Assembly: GCA_003280225.1 (NCBI GenBank)
Contig: QCFO01000011.1
Coordinates: forward strand, 1 to 64,000
DNA: 64,000 nt
Reading direction: 5' to 3'
From: Prochlorococcus sp. AG-363-K07
Lineage (GTDB): Bacteria; Cyanobacteriota; Cyanobacteriia; PCC-6307; Cyanobiaceae
The notes under the pieces were generated by a model. The model did no database searches, was not told the DNA's origin, and worked only from the letters and a program-made list of their open reading frames with translations. Of the stretch, positions 30,578-38,864 are shown one piece after another. How positions within the stretch are numbered: the first letter of the stretch is position 1; every line of letters starts with the position of its first letter. Position numbers and translations under genes: made by a program.

Positions 30578-31641
30578 TGTCTGTGCTCGCTTGCGTAGCC
30601 ATTAGGGTTCTCCTTCTGCCATCTCCAAGTATCTATACACATATTTCCAAGTGATTTCTTGGTTTCCCAACCAAGAATCTTTTTTGCCTTTTGGGGATCA
30701 GCTACGGTTATAGCAGTGTCACCTATGCGTCTATCTACTATTTCATATGGAATTTCTGTTTTAGTAGACTTTTCAAATTCATTTACTACCTCTAATACTG
30801 AATGACCAATCCCACTCCCAAGATTTAATACTAAGAAGTTTGTTCTTTCAGCTATCAGGTGATTTAGGGCGGCCAAGTGGCCTTCAGCTAGGTCCATTAC
30901 GTGAATGTAATCCCGAATGCAAGTTTTATCAGGAGTAGGCCAGTCACCACCATAAACTCTTAAAATTTTTTTTCTTCCGCTTGCTACATCGGATACCAAT
31001 GGAAATAAGTTATTAGGACTACCTAAAGGACATTCGCCAATACGACCGCTTGGATGTGCCCCCACAGGATTAAAATAACGAAGTGATGTGATTTTCCAGT
31101 CGGCATCACTTCTAGACAAGTCTAGAAGTATTTGTTCAACCGCTGCTTTTGTATTGCCGTAGGGGTTGATTGGACTTATTAGTTCAGACTCTGATATAGG
31201 CACTGCGCTGACATCACCGTAGATAGTTGCGCTACTACTAAAAATTAGAGATCTGCAGTTATATTTTTGCATCATTGCAAGTAGACAACAAGTACCATTT
31301 ACATTGACATCCCAGTAATTAAGAGGGTATTGAACAGATTCGCGGACAGACTTAAGCCCAGCAAAATGTATTACAGCGTCTAAAGGTCGGCCTTGTCTTT
31401 TCGCATTTATAAATAGCTTTTCTAGGGTGCTTTTTTCTCGTATATCGCCCCTTGTTACTTCAAGTCGATTACTTGTGTTTTTCGCATCTAATGACGCGAT
31501 TTCCATAACCCTTTGAAGAGCTAATTCTGAACTATTTACAAAAGAGTCTATTACTACCAGGTCATATCCAGCCTCTAGAAGAGCTGCAATTGTGTGACTT
31601 CCAATGAAACCAGCTCCTCCCGTGATAAGGACTCTTGGCAT
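30574..31641 (-). CDS. galE: UDP-glucose 4-epimerase
   Basis: Extended short-chain dehydrogenase of 355 residues interconverting UDP-glucose and UDP-galactose for envelope glycans. NAD motif TGGAGFIGS at the N-terminus, catalytic serine region SSSATIYGD and the YxxxK motif PYGNTK are intact, as are RYFNPVGAHPSG and CIRDYIHVMDLA, which are typical of GalE. It is the first gene of a - strand pair with the barrel protein. Confidence 0.93.
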   Translation of the reverse strand: MPRVLITGGAGFIGSHTIAALLEAGYDLVVIDSFVNSSELALQRVMEIASLDAKNTSNRLEVTRGDIREKSTLEKLFINAKRQGRPLDAVIHFAGLKSVRESVQYPLNYWDVNVNGTCCLLAMMQKYNCRSLIFSSSATIYGDVSAVPISESELISPINPYGNTKAAVEQILLDLSRSDADWKITSLRYFNPVGAHPSGRIGECPLGSPNNLFPLVSDVASGRKKILRVYGGDWPTPDKTCIRDYIHVMDLAEGHLAALNHLIAERTNFLVLNLGSGIGHSVLEVVNEFEKSTKTEIPYEIVDRRIGDTAITVADPQKAKKILGWETKKSLGNMCIDTWRWQKENPNGYASEHRQ

Positions 31642-32043
31642 TTTGCTACCACTTCATTGTTACAAGAGGGGATATGAACTTTTTAATAGCTCTGTTGGTT
31701 GAGGTAAATCTTTGGTTGAAACCTATTAGGTAGATGTATGTCGAAGCACTGTAGATTGTGTCGTTCTTTTGATGCATTGGAAAATAATTGTGGAATTTCT
31801 CTTGCGAAAGGCCTCTTATCAGTAACTGCTGAAGATTATTATGTCTGCATTAGACAATGCAGCCTGAGTGAAGCAGTAAATTGAAAAGAGATGTTTAATA
31901 TAAATGCGACAATATTAGAGTTATGGAAGACGTTGTAGATTTTGTGGTCGGGAGGACAATTGGACCACATAAAGTCAGATAGAAAGAAATGGATTTTCTA
32001 TCGCAAATACATGAGGCGAAATTAACTTGAACCCACTTTTCTC
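31642..32043. other. galE-hisS intergenic region
   Basis: 402 bases between divergent galE and hisS. Apart from the 48-codon cysteine-rich frame at 31738-31884, I see nothing definite. The stretch 31885-32043 likely carries the hisS promoter. Confidence 0.5.
31738..31884 (+). CDS. Small cysteine-rich protein (48 residues)
   Basis: A frame from ATG 31738 encodes MSKHCRLCRSFDALENN and further residues, with a CxxC pair (Cys5, Cys8) plus Cys18, Cys37 and Cys41. The pattern suggests a small metal-binding or redox-active peptide. An AGGTAG-like sequence lies about seven bases upstream. It is below common length cut-offs. No family is recognised; coding status rests on the spaced cysteines and protein-like composition only. 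Confidence 0.45.
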   Translation: MSKHCRLCRSFDALENNCGISLAKGLLSVTAEDYYVCIRQCSLSEAVN

Positions 32044-33330
32044 GTGAAACAGCTTCAAAGCCTAAGGGGCATGGTGGATGTCCTCCCTGGAGAGACTGAA
32101 CGGTGGCAAGCTGTTGAGTCTATTTCAAGAGAGCATCTCAGTAGAGCCGGTTTTAAAGAGATCCGGACTCCTCTTTTAGAAGTTACGGATCTGTTCTCTC
32201 GAAGTATTGGAGAAGCAACAGATGTAGTTAGCAAGGAAATGTACTCGTTTATAGACCGTGGCGACCGATCTTGTACTTTGCGCCCTGAAGGTACCGCTGC
32301 GGTAGTGAGGGCTGTTTTAGAGCATGGTTTGTTGAATAAAGGTTTCCAAAGACTGTGGTATTGCGGACCAATGTTTAGATATGAACGTCCTCAAACTGGG
32401 AGACAGAGGCAATTCCATCAATTAGGTGTTGAGTGTTTTGGCATGAATTCCCCTACATCTGATGCTGAAGTTATTTCTATTGCATGGGACTTACTTAGTT
32501 GCTTGCGGATAGAGGGACTAGTCTTGGAGATTAATAGCCTTGGCGCGTCGCTAGATCGCAAAAAATATCGGGATGAATTAGTTGATTGGCTTAAAGTTCA
32601 TTTTGAAAAGCTTGATCTCGATTCAAAACAACGATTAGACACTAATCCTTTAAGAATTCTTGATAGTAAAAGTAAACAGACACAGGATCTTTTACAGGAA
32701 GCACCACAGCTAAAAGATTTTTTGTGTGAGGAAAGTACTCAAAGATTTTTAGCACTTCAGGAAATCCTTAAACATCTCAAAATTCCTTTCAAGGTCAACC
32801 CTTGCTTGGTTCGGGGACTGGACTATTACAGTCACACAGCTTTTGAAATTACAAGTCACCATCTTGGATCGCAAGCAACCGTTTGTGGTGGAGGACGTTA
32901 TGACGGACTCGTCGGAGAACTAGGAGGATCTCCAACTTCTGGTTTTGGGTGGGCAATAGGTTTAGAACGTTTGTTAATGCTTTTGGGAGACTCCATTCAT
33001 CGCAACTGGATACCTGATGTATATGTTGTTAATAGAGGTATAAAGGCTGAAATTTCAGCGCTTGTTTTGGCTCGTAAATTAAGAGCTTTTGATCTTCGTG
33101 TTCAGCTTGATAGCTCTGGAGCTTCATTCTCTAAGCAATTCAAACGAGCAGACAGGAGTTCTGCGACGTGGGCTCTAGTGCTGGGAGATGATGAAGTTAC
33201 TAATGGGGAGGTTCGACTTAAAAGACTCCACTCAAATAAAATGTCTTCTACTGTCAAAGAACACATATTTTCATCTTCTGATTTAGAAGGCTTAATGTCC
33301 TTTTTGCTTGATGAGAAAGTTACCCGATAA
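32044..33330 (+). CDS. hisS: Histidyl-tRNA synthetase
   Basis: Class II synthetase of 428 residues. Motif 1 region [21 protein letters not shown], motif 2 [18 protein letters not shown], the histidine-binding [15 protein letters not shown] and motif 3 [13 protein letters not shown] are all intact (each is read separately), so it is a true HisRS and not the regulatory paralogue HisZ. Start GTG 32044 gives [20 protein letters not shown]-glucose dehydrogenase follows seven bases after the stop. Confidence 0.94.
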   Translation: MKQLQSLRGMVDVLPGETERWQAVESISREHLSRAGFKEIRTPLLEVTDLFSRSIGEATDVVSKEMYSFIDRGDRSCTLRPEGTAAVVRAVLEHGLLNKGFQRLWYCGPMFRYERPQTGRQRQFHQLGVECFGMNSPTSDAEVISIAWDLLSCLRIEGLVLEINSLGASLDRKKYRDELVDWLKVHFEKLDLDSKQRLDTNPLRILDSKSKQTQDLLQEAPQLKDFLCEESTQRFLALQEILKHLKIPFKVNPCLVRGLDYYSHTAFEITSHHLGSQATVCGGGRYDGLVGELGGSPTSGFGWAIGLERLLMLLGDSIHRNWIPDVYVVNRGIKAEISALVLARKLRAFDLRVQLDSSGASFSKQFKRADRSSATWALVLGDDEVTNGEVRLKRLHSNKMSSTVKEHIFSSSDLEGLMSFLLDEKVTR

Positions 33331-33336
33331 GAAATT

Positions 33337-34761
33337 ATGATGCTCAACTCGATTCAATCTATTTGTTGTATTGGAGCTGGTTACGTTGGTGGACCAACGA
33401 TGGCAGTTATCGCAGATCGTTGCCCAGAGATCATGGTTAATGTTGTTGACTTGAATGAGGACCGAATTGCGGCATGGAACGACCCTGACTTGAGTCGGCT
33501 TCCTATATATGAACCAGGCCTCGATGCTGTTGTTCAAAGAGCAAGAGGAAGGAACCTCTTTTTTTCTTGTGAAGTGGACGAAGCAATTTCTTCGGCTGAC
33601 ATGGTTTTCATATCAGTTAATACTCCTACAAAAAGGAAGGGGGTTGGTGCTGGCCAAGCTAGTGATTTGCGTTGGGTAGAAGCTTGTGCTCGACAGGTGG
33701 CTAAATGTTCCAAGGGACATACGGTTGTAGTAGAGAAAAGTACCTTGCCAGTTCGTACTGCTGTGGCAATTAAGGCCATACTCGATATCCCTTCAAGAAA
33801 AAATCACACAAATGATTCGATACCAACCTTTTCCGTCCTTTCAAATCCAGAGTTCCTCGCTGAAGGAACTGCAATAGCTGATCTTGAAAATCCTGATAGA
33901 GTTTTAATTGGTGGAGATAACCAGGAGGCTGTAGAGGCCTTGGTCAATATTTATAAACATTGGGTTTCTGAAGATAAAATTCTTCGCACGAAATTATGGA
34001 GTAGTGAACTTTCAAAGCTCACAGCAAATGCTTTTTTAGCCCAGAGAATCAGTTCTATCAACGCTGTTGCAGCACTTTGTGAAACGACTGGTGCAGATGT
34101 TCGTGAAGTGGCTCTAGCCATTGGAACTGACAGTCGAATTGGTTCAAAGTTTCTTAATGCTGGCCCTGGTTTTGGGGGTAGTTGTTTTAAGAAAGATATT
34201 CTCAATTTGGTTTATTTATGTCACTATTTTGGTTTGCCAGAGGTTGCTGACTATTGGTCAAAAGTAGTAGATCTGAATACTTGGCAACAGAGTCGAATAG
34301 CTCGTTTGCTTGTGCAGAAATTATTTGGAACTGTTACTGCTAAAAGAATTGCAATCTTAGGATTTGCTTTTAAGGCGAATACAAATGACACACGTGAATC
34401 TCCGGCTATAAGAATTTCTCTTGATTTGATTGAGGAAGGTGCCCAGTTAGCCATTCATGATCCAAAGGTAGATCCAACCCAAATCGAATTAGATCTAAAA
34501 CAGCAACCTAGCACTGTAGACTCAAACTTGTTAGCTGAAGGTACATGGCATTTTACTGATAGTGTTGAAGAGGCTCTGAAGGGGGCTGATGCGGTTTTGA
34601 TCTTAACCGAATGGGAGGAATATAGACGACTCAATTGGGCCTTTTTGGCTTCTCTTATGAGAGCTCCTGCTTGGGTGTTTGATACTAGATCTGTTGTAGA
34701 TTCCAAGCAAATTAGTGAAGCAGGTTTAATACTTTGGAGACTTGGGCAAGGTGAAGATTAA
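33337..34761 (+). CDS. UDP-glucose 6-dehydrogenase
   Basis: 474 residues; oxidises UDP-glucose to UDP-glucuronate with two NAD, supplying acidic sugar for envelope polysaccharide. NAD motif CCIGAGYVGGPTMAVIA, ISVNTPTK, the catalytic cysteine segment GPGFGGSCFKKDIL and the C-terminal NAD/UDP domain (GFAFKANTNDTRESPA) are present. The GAGYVGGPTMAVIA form with PEIMVNVVDLN resembles the eukaryotic-type branch. It sits close behind hisS on the same strand; galE, using the same nucleotide sugar, lies nearby on the other strand. Confidence 0.92.
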   Translation: MMLNSIQSICCIGAGYVGGPTMAVIADRCPEIMVNVVDLNEDRIAAWNDPDLSRLPIYEPGLDAVVQRARGRNLFFSCEVDEAISSADMVFISVNTPTKRKGVGAGQASDLRWVEACARQVAKCSKGHTVVVEKSTLPVRTAVAIKAILDIPSRKNHTNDSIPTFSVLSNPEFLAEGTAIADLENPDRVLIGGDNQEAVEALVNIYKHWVSEDKILRTKLWSSELSKLTANAFLAQRISSINAVAALCETTGADVREVALAIGTDSRIGSKFLNAGPGFGGSCFKKDILNLVYLCHYFGLPEVADYWSKVVDLNTWQQSRIARLLVQKLFGTVTAKRIAILGFAFKANTNDTRESPAIRISLDLIEEGAQLAIHDPKVDPTQIELDLKQQPSTVDSNLLAEGTWHFTDSVEEALKGADAVLILTEWEEYRRLNWAFLASLMRAPAWVFDTRSVVDSKQISEAGLILWRLGQGED

Positions 34762-35041
34762 ATGAGTCTTTCTTAAAGTGAAATATTTGATTTTTATTTA
34801 TTAGTTTGATCTATTTAGATATGATTCTCTTGAGAGCATCAATGACATTTATTTAATCAGGCTATTTCATTATTTTTTCTATAATTAATATTTATTTACC
34901 TGTTAAATTTCCTTTCTTGATAACTCTAAAGCCCTGCAATCAGCTATTAGGGACTCGTCCTGAGATGCGTTTTCTGCATAATCCCATTGATGTGAGCAAG
35001 CTCTACTCATCAACTATGCAAGAATCACCTTATGTTTTTGC

Positions 35042-35317
35042 ATGTTGTGGAGCCCTGGAGATTTGAATAACTTCTTCTTTTTACTTGCGTCAGTTTTCTT
35101 GATAGTACTTGCCTACAAGCTATTTCTTAGATCTAGATCAGATAAGAAAACTAAACTGATGTCACCCAGGAATATGTCTAGTTGGATGCAGATGAGTCGA
35201 GAAGATAGAAATGCATATGATCAGGAATTGAAAAAGATAAATATGCAAAAAAAAATGAAACTAATCAGTGATATAAGGAAGGAGTACAAAGGTCTTAATA
35301 AACTTTCTGGTAAATAG
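35042..35317 (+). CDS. Small single-pass membrane protein, hypothetical
   Basis: 91 residues from ATG 35042: one hydrophobic helix (about 10-27, FFFLLASVFLIVLAYKLFL) followed by a very basic cytosolic tail with K/R/M-rich helices. No family recognised. A 33-codon frame (34965-35066) overlaps the start in another phase and is less convincing. The 280 bases upstream are AT-rich and hold nothing else I can support. Confidence 0.6.
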   Translation: MLWSPGDLNNFFFLLASVFLIVLAYKLFLRSRSDKKTKLMSPRNMSSWMQMSREDRNAYDQELKKINMQKKMKLISDIRKEYKGLNKLSGK

Positions 35318-35410
35318 AATTTAGTCTATTCTAATTTCAATCTTATCTTCAGCTGATGAGGTTGTTAGCTCCAAGAACAAGAATATAAACAATATCTAAA
35401 AGTCTATTTC

Positions 35411-35638
35411 TCAATTATATTCACCTGGCATATCATTTTTCTTGACAGTGACTTTCCCTACTTTCTTTCCTGAAAATCGTAACAGTTCTTCTCCTGAGAC
35501 TTCAAAACCTAGACCTTGAGCAATTTTGGCGACATCGTCAGCAGTTGAGGAAGACAGTACTTGTTCCTTGAGGAGTTGATCGCTCTGCATTTTTTGCAAG
35601 AATGCTTTGAGTTGTTCAATTGACAAGGCAATATCCAT
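35411..35638 (-). CDS. Nif11-domain protein without core peptide
   Basis: 75 residues. The helical Nif11 domain is visible: SIEQLKAFLQKMQSDQLLKEQ, then ADDVAKIAQGLGFEVSGEEL. Nif11-like leaders precede lanthipeptide (prochlorosin) cores in some picocyanobacteria, but here the C-terminus (FSGKKVGKVTVKKNDMPGEYN has no double glycine, no Cys and no Ser/Thr/Cys core) does not support a precursor peptide. It is therefore a free-standing Nif11 protein of unknown role. ATG 35638 is preferred over the preceding TTG. Confidence 0.75.
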   Translation of the reverse strand: MDIALSIEQLKAFLQKMQSDQLLKEQVLSSSTADDVAKIAQGLGFEVSGEELLRFSGKKVGKVTVKKNDMPGEYN

Positions 35639-35728
35639 CAAAGCTTTAATTATGATTCATGAACTTTGTTCTCTCGCATAAGGATTACATTTTTCTTTTA
35701 TATATGAGAGATAGTTGCCTGGATTGGA

Positions 35729-36502
35729 ATGGACCTTGAACCAGTTTTCAAACAGATTGTCTTAGGGATGGTTTCTTTGGGGGCTAATTTTCTTTCGGCA
35801 AGTGCTGGAGGTGGGGCGGGGTTAGTCCAATTGCCTGCCTTAGTCCTTTTAGGCTTGCCATTCTCTAGTGCTTTAGCCACGCATAAATTAGCAAGTGTTG
35901 CTTTAGGTTTAGGGGCAGGGTTGAGGCATGCACAGGAAAGAACTCTAAAGAGTTCTTTGGCGTGTTGTGTTCTCGTTTTTGGATTGCCTGGGGTTTGGCT
36001 TGGGGCCCAAATAGCGCTAGTAATTCCTCCTGATATAGGCACTTTTTTCCTGGGAGCCCTAACTTTTTGTATTGGTATATATTCCATCAAATCCCCAAAT
36101 ATGGGGATAAAAATCCAAGAACATAAGAGAAAAAATCTAGATTGGATCATTGGGGGCGTAGGGTTATTTCTGATTGGGTTATTAAATGGTTCTTTCTCAT
36201 CTGGTACTGGCCTTTTAGTAACCATATGGTTAGTTAAATGGTTTAAATTGGCATATCTTCAAGCAATAGCTTATACACTAATTCTTGTGGGACTAATGTG
36301 GAATGGTACAGGAGCTTTAGTCCTTGGGTTGAATGGTCAAGTTGAATGGACTTGGTTACCAATGCTACTCATAGGGTCATTTATAGGAGGTTATTTAGGA
36401 GCACAGCTTTCTCTTTCTAAGGGCAGCTCATATGTGAAATATCTATTCGAGATCCTTTCACTTGCAATGGGTTTGTCTTTGCTTGTAAGGAAGTTTGTAT
36501 AG
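35729..36502 (+). CDS. TauE/SafE family membrane permease
   Basis: 257 residues with seven to eight transmembrane helices. The N-terminal repeat FLSASAGGGAGLVQLPAL with LATHKLASVALGLGAGLRHA and the second GLLNGSFSSGTGLLVTIW are the two inverted halves typical of the TauE/SafE (DUF81) family. Members export or import sulfite, sulfonates or other small anions; the substrate here is unknown. It has its own start at ATG 35729 and precedes psbN, which converges on it with 36 bases between stops. Confidence 0.85.
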   Translation: MDLEPVFKQIVLGMVSLGANFLSASAGGGAGLVQLPALVLLGLPFSSALATHKLASVALGLGAGLRHAQERTLKSSLACCVLVFGLPGVWLGAQIALVIPPDIGTFFLGALTFCIGIYSIKSPNMGIKIQEHKRKNLDWIIGGVGLFLIGLLNGSFSSGTGLLVTIWLVKWFKLAYLQAIAYTLILVGLMWNGTGALVLGLNGQVEWTWLPMLLIGSFIGGYLGAQLSLSKGSSYVKYLFEILSLAMGLSLLVRKFV

Positions 36503-36538
36503 TTCTCTTTTAATTTATAATTGAACTATCAGTAAACA

Positions 36539-36679
36539 CTAGTCATCATCTGCTTCCCATGGGTCTATAAGCTTTTTCGAGGGAGGACCAAAAGAGAAAT
36601 AGACTCCTATGCTCGTAAGCCCTATCACTCCAATCAAGATTGCAAGTATTAAAGAGAAAGCGGGTGATGAGGTTTCCAT
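36539..36679 (-). CDS. psbN: Photosystem II assembly protein PsbN
   Basis: 46 residues read on the - strand from ATG 36679. One transmembrane helix (about 8-29) is followed by FSFGPPSKKLIDPWEADDD; the FGPPSKxLxDPFExH/D pattern is diagnostic of PsbN, a thylakoid protein needed for PSII reaction-centre assembly and repair. It is shorter than usual gene-calling limits. In many cyanobacteria psbN is divergent from psbH, but no psbH or psbI frame is visible in the 460 bases upstream, so it looks isolated here. Confidence 0.9.
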   Translation of the reverse strand: METSSPAFSLILAILIGVIGLTSIGVYFSFGPPSKKLIDPWEADDD

Positions 36680-37141
36680 CAAATTAGAAGCAGTGGAAGA
36701 CTTTGGAAATTTGATTCAGCATACAAATATACATAATTCAAGTGAATTTGTGGCTTAGAGCTTGCCTCTGTTCTCATTTAGCCTTATTGCTTCCCTTATA
36801 AGGGGGCACGGCGATTGCCAAAAAAGTGCTTGCGTAGAGGGATCACTTTAAATGATTTAGTTCGATGGCTCTCAATACTTGGCAATGATACTAGGGTTTT
36901 AGGCTGGTTTGCAGCTTAATAAGGTCTCTTTTGATCTCATCCTCTAATCCCTGCTATGCCTCTTAGACCTTTTCTGTAGGAAAAGGCTAATCAGATACCC
37001 TTCATAGAAAATATCAAAGCTTAAGAAATGGCTTTATGAGTCAAGTTTTATTTACTTAATTTTTAAACTTGAGTGAACTCTATGGTTGCTATCTGTTCCC
37101 AGAGGCCATTTAAAGACTAAGCTGAATGAAGGTTTTGAATA
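36680..37141. other. psbN upstream region
   Basis: 462 bases without an evident psbH or psbI. A TTG-started 34-codon frame at 36815-36919 (MPKKCLRRGITLNDLVRWLS followed by a hydrophobic end) reads like protein but has no known relatives that I recall and is at best tentative. The psbN promoter should be in its left part. Confidence 0.4.
36815..36919 (+). CDS. Tentative 34-residue basic/amphipathic peptide
   Basis: Frame starting at TTG 36815: basic N-terminus, then an amphipathic helix ending in VLGWFAA. It is AT-rich-region sequence that is nonetheless protein-like. No ribosome-binding site is clear and the start is weak, so this is low confidence. Confidence 0.22.
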   Translation: MPKKCLRRGITLNDLVRWLSILGNDTRVLGWFAA

Positions 37142-37303
37142 ATGCCGTTGACTTTCTCCCCTGCATGGCCACTTGTAGGAATCGTACTCATAGCAATTGG
37201 TTTTTTTGTGAAATTTGAAATTCAGGTTGCTCATTCAGATTCAGATGATCCTCAAGAAATTAAACCATCCAAGAAAGTTGAAGGACAAAATGATTTCAAT
37301 TGA
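37142..37303 (+). CDS. Small membrane protein, 53 residues
   Basis: ATG 37142 begins MPLTFSPAWPLVGIVLIAIG, with one transmembrane helix (about 9-26), followed by an acidic then lysine-rich soluble tail (HSDSDDPQEIKPSKKVEGQ). The sharp helix/polar tail division argues that it is coding. It resembles small photosystem-associated subunits in size but matches none that I know. It is not annotated by usual length limits. Confidence 0.55.
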   Translation: MPLTFSPAWPLVGIVLIAIGFFVKFEIQVAHSDSDDPQEIKPSKKVEGQNDFN

Positions 37304-37455
37304 TGAGCCTATTTGAATTCTCTTTTGTTTTCATTTTCTGAGACTTGACGATCAAGCCTTTGCTCAGCTCGTTATTCACAACAGATTTAAGTCTTAAACT
37401 GATCTTTTTCTAGTATTTAGCATTATTTTATCAATAAACTCCTTTTGTTTGATAT

Positions 37456-37986
37456 TTAGTCATGGCCACCATTGCATCGCATTACCTTGTAGGCAATGCT
37501 GTCTGTTTCGGCATCAGCGAAATCAATTGTTGTTGCTATGCACTCATTTTGACTTCCACTCCATTTAGAAATTGGAGCGAGCCTTGTTGCCACTACTACG
37601 AGGGAAGCGGTGCTTATTGCGGCTAATACCGGATAAATAAATTTGATTACAGATTTTCGTTTCAGAAGCCTTAGCTTTCTTTCTTCTGATCTGATTTCGC
37701 GCTCTTCTGCTCTTAGTTCTTCTGCGATCTTTGCTTTTTCTTGAGCTATCCTCTCTTCTTCACGTTTGTTCCGTTCTTCCTCCTTAATTGTGGCAGCTCG
37801 GTTGTCCGCTTGTATTTTGAGGTCGCCACGCCATTGAATGAATACTTTGCTTGCTTTTTCGAAAAGCGTTATTAGAAGAGCTACGGTTGCAATGAAAAGA
37901 GTTCGGATGGCAGTTAATCCTTCACGAAGTCCCTTTGTGATTGCTTTTGGGTCTTCTGAGCCTTTGAGAGGAGAATTTTCAGTCAT
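37456..37986 (-). CDS. Two-helix membrane protein with charged coiled coil
   Basis: 176 residues: a first hydrophobic segment (about 28-48, TLFIATVALLITLFEKASKV), then a long E/K/R-rich helix (about 60-112) with strong coiled-coil character, a second transmembrane segment (about 115-135, IYPVLAAISTASLVVVATRL), and a short C-terminal domain with two cysteines (NECIATT, VMRCNGGHD). Topology suggests a hairpin-like membrane-anchored coiled coil. No family recognised. It is flanked by low-coding-density DNA. Confidence 0.65.
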   Translation of the reverse strand: MTENSPLKGSEDPKAITKGLREGLTAIRTLFIATVALLITLFEKASKVFIQWRGDLKIQADNRAATIKEEERNKREEERIAQEKAKIAEELRAEEREIRSEERKLRLLKRKSVIKFIYPVLAAISTASLVVVATRLAPISKWSGSQNECIATTIDFADAETDSIAYKVMRCNGGHD

Positions 37987-38207
37987 ATCTTTTTTTACTC
38001 CTACTATCTCTCTTTGGTTTTATCTCTTAAAAAATAAACAAACAAGCCCTTAGTCGTTAGGAAGTCATTTGAGCAGGGAAGATGGCTGGCGATTTTAAGG
38101 ACTGGTTTTTAGGGAAGAGTATCTTCTAAGACAATAAAAAATGAGTAATCTAACGGATCGCTTTTGATCGGTAGATGTTGTTCCCTTGGGAAACTTTACA
38201 AATAAAA

Positions 38208-38396
38208 ATGTTTTCAACCCTTTTTCGAGCACTTTTGCAAGGAGCTGATTCCCATTATGGCAATACAATCGGCCTTTCTCCGATTGTATTGGCATCTCCC
38301 AAAGTAAAGAAAAAGCTTGAGACAGCTAATTCCAGATTTTGGGCAAATGAGTGTGCTGTTTATCCAAGCCAGATTGCCTGCTTAAATTATGATTAA
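38208..38396 (+). CDS. Small conserved-pattern protein (62 residues)
   Basis: From ATG 38208: MFSTLFRALLQGADSHYGN, then a middle part, ending in RFWANECAVYPSQIACLNYD. The C-terminal W..EC...P....C..YD pattern recalls a group of very short picocyanobacterial proteins of unknown function. An earlier in-frame ATG at 38175 would add 11 residues. A 12-bp perfect inverted repeat (38261-38291) lies inside the coding sequence. Confidence 0.5.
   Translation: MFSTLFRALLQGADSHYGNTIGLSPIVLASPKVKKKLETANSRFWANECAVYPSQIACLNYD
38261..38291. repeat. 12-bp perfect inverted repeat inside small gene
   Basis: CAATACAATCGG at 38261-38272 is the exact reverse complement of CCGATTGTATTG at 38280-38291, with a seven-base loop. 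It is inside the 38208-38396 frame and not followed by a U run on either strand. Confidence 0.9.
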
Positions 38397-38864
38397 TTCA
38401 TGAAACTCCCTTGAAGTTAATGGTATTCATTTTTATTTGTTTGTATCTTAATACTTTGTTTTGCCCAATTGGTCTAAATTTTAGGCGAATAGTTAAAAGC
38501 AATTAGGTCATGATTCAAGGAAATCATCTTTAATCCTCTCTAAAATATTTAATCCCTTCTCTTTCTAAAATTAAATCATCTGAAATTTTTAAGCTTTCGA
38601 TTTTTAAAAAGAATTTCTTCATCCTAGATCAAGAAATTCTGCCTTTTAATGCAAGTTATGGTGATAGCGCACCACGAGAATTAACCTTCGTGTTGGATTC
38701 CATCAGGCTGAATCTTGCTATTGTCGTGCAGATAACTTTCAATTCTTGCTGGATCACCTCAATTAGCCACAGGAATCAGCTCATGTATTGAAGGAGCCAA
38801 GCAATTAAATCAGCTTTGTCGGATAATGAATGTCAATGCTTATAAAAGCTGAGCAAGTCTGAAA
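38397..38864. other. Upstream region of nuclease/ATPase pair
   Basis: 468 AT-rich bases with A/T runs and no frame that I can support. The start of the SbcD-like gene at TTG 38865 follows directly, so its promoter is expected here. Confidence 0.45.

Noticed and set aside
32044-33330. hisZ instead of hisS, as partner of short HisG
   Set aside because: Motifs 2 and 3 and the histidine-binding LVRGLDYY are intact, which fits an active HisRS.
35411-35638. Nif11-domain protein as a prochlorosin (lanthipeptide) precursor
   Set aside because: No double-glycine cleavage site and no Ser/Thr/Cys core follow the Nif11 part, and no LanM-type gene is nearby.
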